The notes below the pieces were generated by a model. It had not been told where the DNA came from. It made no database searches and was given only the letters and a program-made list of their open reading frames with translations. A program made the translations under genes and the position numbers. A stretch of DNA of 64,000 bases, taken from positions 124,001 to 188,000 of the forward strand of contig NZ_VIRL01000016.1 of the NCBI RefSeq assembly GCF_006874465.1. The letters are read 5' to 3'. Below are positions 60,016 to 64,000 of the stretch, in pieces (position 1 is the stretch's first letter; every line of letters begins with the position of its first letter). Source of the DNA: Microbispora bryophytorum. Lineage in GTDB: Bacteria > Actinomycetota > Actinomycetes > Streptosporangiales > Streptosporangiaceae.

Positions 60016-61346
60016 CCGTGGCGTTGCAAGTCGTCCTCGCTCGCCCCGTCCGGCCTGTACGCGAGCGGGGCGCCGGGCGGGAGAGCGCGGCGCCGGGCCA
60101 CCAGGCCGGACAGCAGGTCCTCCCACAGCGCGCCGACGACGTCGAGGTCGTGGCGCGCGGCCGTCTTCAGCGCGTTGGCGCCCATCCGGCGGCGCAGGTC
60201 CTCGTCCTCGATGAGCGTGCAGATGGCGTCGGCCATCGCGTGGATCTTCTCCGGCTTCACCAGCAGCCCGTCGTGGCCGTGGCTGATCATCTCCTTGGGG
60301 CCGGTCGGGCAGTCGTAGCTGACGACGGGGACGCCCTTGCTCATCGCCTCGAGGATGGCCATCGGCATGCCCTCGTGGCGGGAGCTCAGCACGAACATCG
60401 AGGCGTCCGCGAGGACGGCGCCGACGTCCTCGGCGGGGCCTTCGAGGAAGACCCGCTCGCAGAGCCCGCGCTTGTCGATCGACGCCTGGAGCTTCTCCTG
60501 CCGGGGGCCGCCGCCGTAGATCCGCAGCGTCCAGTCCGGGTAGCGGGCCGCCACGTGCGCCCACGCGCGGATGAGCAGGTCGTAGCCCTTGCCCCAGGTC
60601 AGGCGGCCCACGGTGACGACGGTCTTCGCGGTGAGCGGCGAAAGGCCGCCGTTCAGGCGGGGCGTCGCGTTGGGCACCTGCGCCAGCACGGCCGGCCGGT
60701 CCACGCGCGCCTTCTCGAAGGACCGCTCGTAGGCGCGCAGGTCGGCCTGTGTGAGGGTGACGACCGCGTCGTGCCTGCCGTACCTGCGGATGATCTGCCT
60801 GCGCACCGCCGGCTGGTGGGAGGACAGGTTCCCGTGCTCCTGGGCGACCGTGATGATCTCCGGTGGTGCGAAGCGGGCGGCGATCAGGTTCAGGCCGGGC
60901 CGGGTCCCGATGAGGACGCCCCCGCGGCGGGAGCGAATGTAGCGGACGAGTTTGAGGTCGGTGCGCAGGGTGAACCAGTGATAGGCGGCCTCGCCCTTCG
61001 GCACCAGCCTGCTCGGGAACCGCGACAGCAGGCCCTTGCGCCGGGGCAGCCGGTCGTCGAGGTAGCGAACGCGCACTCCGGGAGGAACCTGGAAGAAGGG
61101 CTCCTCGCGTTCCCGTACGACGCTGACGATCTCGACATCATGAGTGCGCGCCAGTTGTCCGGCGAGGTTGAAGACCGTGCGGATCGTGCCGCCCATGCCG
61201 TTGGCGTGCAGCAGCAGGATGCGGATCTCGTGACCGTCGGGCGGCGGCGCCGACCGGGCACGCTGCCGGTCGCGGGCCTCCAGCGCCCGTACGACCGCCC
61301 TGGCCGCTTTCCTTGCCGCCCTGCGGTGAAGAGAAGGCACAGCCAC
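59979..61346 (-). CDS. Glycosyltransferase family 4
   Basis: 455 residues of GT-B fold. N-terminal acceptor domain: ILLLHANGMGGTIRTVFNLAGQLARTHDVEIVSV. C-terminal donor domain: VVTVGRLTWGKGYDLLIRAWAHVAARYPDWTLRIYGGGPRQEKLQ, then VFLEGPAEDVGAVLADASMFVLSSRHEGMPMAILEAMSKGVPVVSYDCPTGPKEMI with the E-x7-E motif. It probably adds a sugar to a cell-surface glycan or lipid. An Arg-rich N-terminal helix may hold it to the membrane. A perfect CRP-like palindrome lies about 65 bp upstream. Confidence 0.92.
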   Translation of the reverse strand: MAVPSLHRRAARKAARAVVRALEARDRQRARSAPPPDGHEIRILLLHANGMGGTIRTVFNLAGQLARTHDVEIVSVVREREEPFFQVPPGVRVRYLDDRLPRRKGLLSRFPSRLVPKGEAAYHWFTLRTDLKLVRYIRSRRGGVLIGTRPGLNLIAARFAPPEIITVAQEHGNLSSHQPAVRRQIIRRYGRHDAVVTLTQADLRAYERSFEKARVDRPAVLAQVPNATPRLNGGLSPLTAKTVVTVGRLTWGKGYDLLIRAWAHVAARYPDWTLRIYGGGPRQEKLQASIDKRGLCERVFLEGPAEDVGAVLADASMFVLSSRHEGMPMAILEAMSKGVPVVSYDCPTGPKEMISHGHDGLLVKPEKIHAMADAICTLIEDEDLRRRMGANALKTAARHDLDVVGALWEDLLSGLVARRRALPPGAPLAYRPDGASEDDLQRHGHMKMPPETSTR

Positions 61347-61409
61347 GCCCCGTTCCGTGTCAGATGAAGATCCCCTTCCCTGTGACGTAACCGGCAGTTG
61401 CTTCGTTGT

Positions 61410-61425
61410 TGTGACCTAGGTCACA
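61410..61425. promoter_or_regulatory. CRP/GlxR-type palindrome TGTGACCTAGGTCACA
   Basis: A perfect 16-bp palindrome matching TGTGA-N6-TCACA. It is 63 bp upstream of the glycosyltransferase start and overlaps the last codons of the methyltransferase gene. Confidence 0.7.
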
Positions 61426-62075
61426 GCATGCTTGGAAAGCTGATATATGGTCGTCCGTTTGCTGGGGACGTCCTCCAGATAGGCGGGCACGTGATGCACT
61501 GCGACCTGCTCGAACACGCCTTCAGGGAGATAGGAGCAGGCGCGGTCGGGCACGCCGATAAGGACATCGCCGCCGGCCCGGGACAGGAACGGGGTGACCC
61601 GCCGGGCCAGCGGTTCCTCGTAGTAGACGTCCCCGGCCAGCACGACCTGCGGGGACGGCGTCCCGTCGAGCAGGTCGCCACCGGCGATCCGCACCGCGAC
61701 GCCGTTGGCGCGGGCGTTCACGGCGACGGCCGCCAGCGCGTACGGGTCGACGTCGTTGGCGACCACCAGGGCGGCTCCGGCCAGCGCCGCGGCGACCGCG
61801 ACCAGCCCCGATCCGGTGGCGAGGTCGAGGACGGTGCGGCCCCGCACAATCTCGGGGTGGTCGAGCACGTGGCGGGCCAGCGCCTGCCCGCCCGCCCAGG
61901 GGCAGGCCCAGAAGGGCAGCCGTCCGGCGCGCTCCCACAGCTCGTACACCCGGTCGTCCCCGCCCGCGTCCGGCACGGCGCCGGGCATGACCAGGCGCAG
62001 CCGTATCTCCGGCACGTACGGCACGGCCGCGAGCCTGGTGTGCGCGCGGACGAAGTCCTCGGCGTCGTGCTCCAC
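61416..62075 (-). CDS. Class I SAM-dependent methyltransferase (ETF-beta-lysine methyltransferase-like)
   Basis: 219 residues. EHDAEDFVRAHTRLAAVPYVPEIRLRLV, then LPFWACPWAGGQALARHVLDHPEIVRGRTVLDLATGSGLVAVAAALAGAALVVANDVDPYAL and LAGDVYYEEPLARRVTPFL. The DVYYE motif and FWAxPWxGGQ motif are shared with the METTL20/PrmA-like protein lysine methyltransferases. The start GTG at 62075 has TACGAT 8 nt upstream; an in-frame GTG at 62102 is less likely. Substrate unproven. Confidence 0.85.
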   Translation of the reverse strand: MEHDAEDFVRAHTRLAAVPYVPEIRLRLVMPGAVPDAGGDDRVYELWERAGRLPFWACPWAGGQALARHVLDHPEIVRGRTVLDLATGSGLVAVAAALAGAALVVANDVDPYALAAVAVNARANGVAVRIAGGDLLDGTPSPQVVLAGDVYYEEPLARRVTPFLSRAGGDVLIGVPDRACSYLPEGVFEQVAVHHVPAYLEDVPSKRTTIYQLSKHAVT

Positions 62076-62083
62076 GGCCGCCG

Positions 62084-62089
62084 ATCGTA
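62084..62089 (-). promoter_or_regulatory. -10 box of a probable leaderless promoter
   Basis: Minus-strand TACGAT ends 8 nt before the GTG at 62075. Confidence 0.35.
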
Positions 62090-62150
62090 TCCGCACGGAC
62101 AACCGTCCGGAGCGGCCGGAGTTCTTGATGTCGCCGGCAGAAGCACCGGA

Positions 62151-62807
62151 TCATCCGTGGGGGAGCGCCGGCGCCGCGTTCTCCAGGGCGTCGATGCTTC
62201 CGGACATGATCGTGCGGATGTGGTCGGTGATGTGCTGGAGCGGCCAGTCCCACCAGGCCAGCGCGAGAAGGCGCTCGATGTCCGCGTCTTCGTAGCGGCG
62301 GCGGATGAGCCTGGCGGGGTTGCCGCCGGCGATGCCGTAGTCGGGGACGTCGTCCACGACGACCGAGCCGGAGGCGATGATCGCTCCGTGGCCGATGCGT
62401 ACGCCCGGCATCACCATCGACCGGTATCCGAGCCAGACGTCGTTGCCCACCACCGTGTCGCCCCGTCCGGGCAGGCCCGTGATGAGGTCGAAGTGCTCCG
62501 CCCAGGACCCGCCCATGATCGGGAACGGGAACGTCGAAGGCCCGTCCATGCGATGGTTGGCGCCGTTCATGATGAACCGCACGCCCTCGCCCAGGGCACA
62601 GAACTTCCCGATGACCAGCTTCTCCGGCCCGTAGTGGTACAGCACGTTGCGGGTCTCGAACGCGGTCGGATCGTCCGGGTCGTCATAGTACGAGAACTCG
62701 CCGACCTCTATCAGCGGCGAGGCGATCAGCGGCTTCAGCAGCACCACCCGCGGTTGCCCGGGCATCGGATGCAGCACGGTCGGGTCGGGGGGCACAGCCG
62801 GCATCAC
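62151..62807 (-). CDS. Vat-family streptogramin A O-acetyltransferase-like xenobiotic acetyltransferase
   Basis: 218 residues. Left-handed beta-helix acetyltransferase: VLYHYGPEKLVIGKFCALGEGVRFIMNGANHRMDGPSTFPFPIMGGSW (catalytic His in NHRMDG), DTVVGNDVWLGYRSMVMPGVRIGHGAIIASGSVVVDDVPDYGIAGGNPARLIRRR. This is the XAT class that inactivates virginiamycin-type antibiotics; chloramphenicol XATs are close relatives. Divergent from a TetR gene, the usual arrangement for an inducible resistance gene. GTG at 62807 has GGAAGG upstream; the ATG 3 bp inside is the alternative. Confidence 0.9.
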   Translation of the reverse strand: MMPAVPPDPTVLHPMPGQPRVVLLKPLIASPLIEVGEFSYYDDPDDPTAFETRNVLYHYGPEKLVIGKFCALGEGVRFIMNGANHRMDGPSTFPFPIMGGSWAEHFDLITGLPGRGDTVVGNDVWLGYRSMVMPGVRIGHGAIIASGSVVVDDVPDYGIAGGNPARLIRRRYEDADIERLLALAWWDWPLQHITDHIRTIMSGSIDALENAAPALPHG

Positions 62808-62925
62808 GCGTCGTTTCCTTCCTGGCCAACGCTTCGAACGAGAGTCGATGGCGCCACTACTGCGACAAATGGTGCGTTAAGATACTGCCACGACGCCGTT
62901 CCCAGGAGCAACCGGACCACCAGCG

Positions 62926-63576
62926 ATGACTCCTTCAGCACCACCACCGGAGGGCGCCAGGCCCGTGCCGCCGCCTCGGCGCCGCCCCGGCGGCCGTACC
63001 GCCCGAATCCGCAGGCAGGTGCTCGACGCGGTGCTCGCCGAGCTTGGGGAGCGCGGTTATGACGGGCTCACCATGGACTCCGTCGCCGCCCGCTCGGGTG
63101 TGCACCGCGCGACGGTGTACCGGCGCTGGGGAGACGTTGGCGGCCTGCTCGCCGACGTCCTGGACGCGGCGGGCGACGACGCCTGGCAACCCCCGGACAC
63201 CGGTTCCCTGGAGGGCGACCTGGCGGCACTGAACCGCGAGATCCATGACGCGCTCACCGCACAGCCGCCGATCGTGGCGGCCCTGATCGCCGCCTCGTTC
63301 CGCTCCGAGCAGGCCGACCACGCCCAACGGCGGCTCTGGGAGGACCGGTACGCCCGGTGCGAGGTCATCGTCCGCCGGGCCGTCGAGCGCGCCGAACTCC
63401 CGCTGGGCACGGACGCCCGGCGACTGCTCATCGCCGCCACCGCGCCCGTGTATCACCAGTTGGTGCTTCTCCGCACGCCGCCCGGCCCGGACCTGCCCGG
63501 CCAGGCGGCCAGAACCGCCGCTCTCGCCGCATCCGCCGGCGCCTTCGCCGTGCCGCCACCGGCCGGTGATACCTGA
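62926..63576 (+). CDS. TetR-family transcriptional regulator
   Basis: 216 residues. HTH: TARIRRQVLDAVLAELGERGYDGLTMDSVAARSGVHRATVYRRWGDVGGLLADVLDAA. The Pro/Arg-rich N-terminus ([18 protein letters not shown]) is disordered. The C-terminal helices match the TetR_C group common in actinomycetes. Divergent from the Vat-like gene and probably its repressor. The 118-bp divergent gap contains TTAAGATACT, a plausible -10 region for this gene. Confidence 0.92.
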   Translation: MTPSAPPPEGARPVPPPRRRPGGRTARIRRQVLDAVLAELGERGYDGLTMDSVAARSGVHRATVYRRWGDVGGLLADVLDAAGDDAWQPPDTGSLEGDLAALNREIHDALTAQPPIVAALIAASFRSEQADHAQRRLWEDRYARCEVIVRRAVERAELPLGTDARRLLIAATAPVYHQLVLLRTPPGPDLPGQAARTAALAASAGAFAVPPPAGDT

Positions 63577-63648
63577 CCGGCCCGGCGCGGCCCGGTCCGG
63601 CCCGGTCCGCTCCGGGGCCGAGCAGGAGCGACCGCACCTACCACTTTT

Positions 63649-63680
63649 CCCTACGGCCGCCTATCCCCTACGGCCGCCTA
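63649..63680 (+). repeat. Direct repeat CCCTACGGCCGCCTA x2
   Basis: Perfect 15-bp copies at 63649-63663 and 63666-63680, 17 bp apart. The second copy ends on the stop codon of the radical SAM gene. Preceded by a C/G-rich stretch with repeated CCGGCCCGGT (63580-63612). May be a terminator-like region between convergent genes. Confidence 0.7.
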
Positions 63681-63998
63681 GAGGAGCGTGAGCTGTTCGG
63701 GCGCCGCGGCCGGTGCGGGCGGGGGAGCCGGCCGCTCACCGGGCCGTTGCCCGGCACGAGTGCCGCGCGGGGCCGACCGGCCGATGCCGTGCTCGCGGGC
63801 GAGCGCGCGCACGGCCTGGCCGATCCGTTCCTGGTACGCCTTGGGGGCGTAGGCGCCCCGGCCGTACAGCTCCAGATAGCGGGGGACGAGCCGGGGGTGC
63901 TCGCGCGACAGCCAGGCCATGAACCACTCACGCGCGCCCGGCCGCAGGTGCAGCACGATCGGTGTGACGTGCGTCGCGCCGGTCTCGGCGATACGGCG
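63678..63998 (-). CDS. Rv2578c-family radical SAM protein, C-terminal part (cut by window edge)
   Basis: Only the last 106 residues are in the window: RRIAETGATHVTPIVLHLRPGAREWFMAWLSREHPRLVPRYLELYGRGAYAPKAYQERIGQAVRALAREHGIG and a Pro-rich tail ending PEQLTLL. The LHLRPGxREWFxxWL and LYGRGAYAPxAY motifs are specific to the Rv2578c group. The radical SAM CxxxCxxC cluster lies beyond the right edge. Its role is unknown, possibly DNA-repair related (spore photoproduct lyase-like fold). Confidence 0.8.
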   Translation of the reverse strand, partial: RRIAETGATHVTPIVLHLRPGAREWFMAWLSREHPRLVPRYLELYGRGAYAPKAYQERIGQAVRALAREHGIGRSAPRGTRAGQRPGERPAPPPAPAAAPEQLTLL

Positions 63999-64000
63999 CA

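Overview
This window is a high-GC actinomycete chromosome segment, most likely from the Streptosporangiaceae or a close relative. The evidence is heavy G/C third-codon bias, GTG starts, the garA-ftsR-DUF151-MerR block, a menaquinone pathway, MmyB-type XRE regulators and a DUF5999 gene. No rRNA, tRNA, insertion sequence, prophage or CRISPR array was seen.

Layout. 0-7.6 kb: the C-terminus of a NACHT NTPase, a CocE-type hydrolase, a fused anthranilate synthase behind a textbook trp attenuator (leader peptide with tandem Trp), an odd amidohydrolase and thyX. 7.6-22 kb: a flavohemoprotein/BNR pair, a class I amidotransferase-like protein with Ser in place of the catalytic Cys, hydrolases, an acyl-CoA dehydrogenase, a two-component system with an apparent 3' frameshift, a CDP-alcohol phosphatidyltransferase, a nucleotidyltransferase/degenerate mutase fusion, and the conserved garA-ftsR-bifunctional nuclease-MerR cluster. 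22-32 kb: a second two-component system, then a tandem glycine riboswitch controlling gcvP, and small genes. 32-39 kb: a principal-type sigma factor, menE, menB, menD and DedA.

39.5-43.3 kb is a decaying patch. It holds a broken serine beta-lactamase-like gene and a three-gene operon (M19 dipeptidase, M20 peptidase, GNAT acyltransferase) whose genes still overlap by 4 bp but all carry frameshifts, a nonsense codon or a truncation. An intact SRPBCC-ArsR-SRPBCC operon with its own operators sits between them. 43-49 kb: YigZ, isochorismate synthase, a secreted SGNH hydrolase, a GntR regulator and leuA with a second leader-peptide attenuator. 49-64 kb is regulator-rich: two MmyB paralogues beside oxidoreductases, a divergent MarR pair sharing operators, a CGNR/VOC divergent pair joined by a 21-bp bidirectional promoter, an ABC exporter-histidine kinase-response regulator operon with a 26-bp perfect operator, a WYL regulator, a GT4 glycosyltransferase behind a CRP-like site, a Vat acetyltransferase with a divergent TetR, and the end of an Rv2578c-type radical SAM gene.

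Two themes connect the window. First, three amino-acid pathways (Trp, Gly, Leu) are each controlled by a cis-acting RNA leader. Second, many genes lack a Shine-Dalgarno sequence and instead carry a TANNNT box 6-8 nt before the start codon, which predicts leaderless mRNAs; this includes both attenuator peptides.
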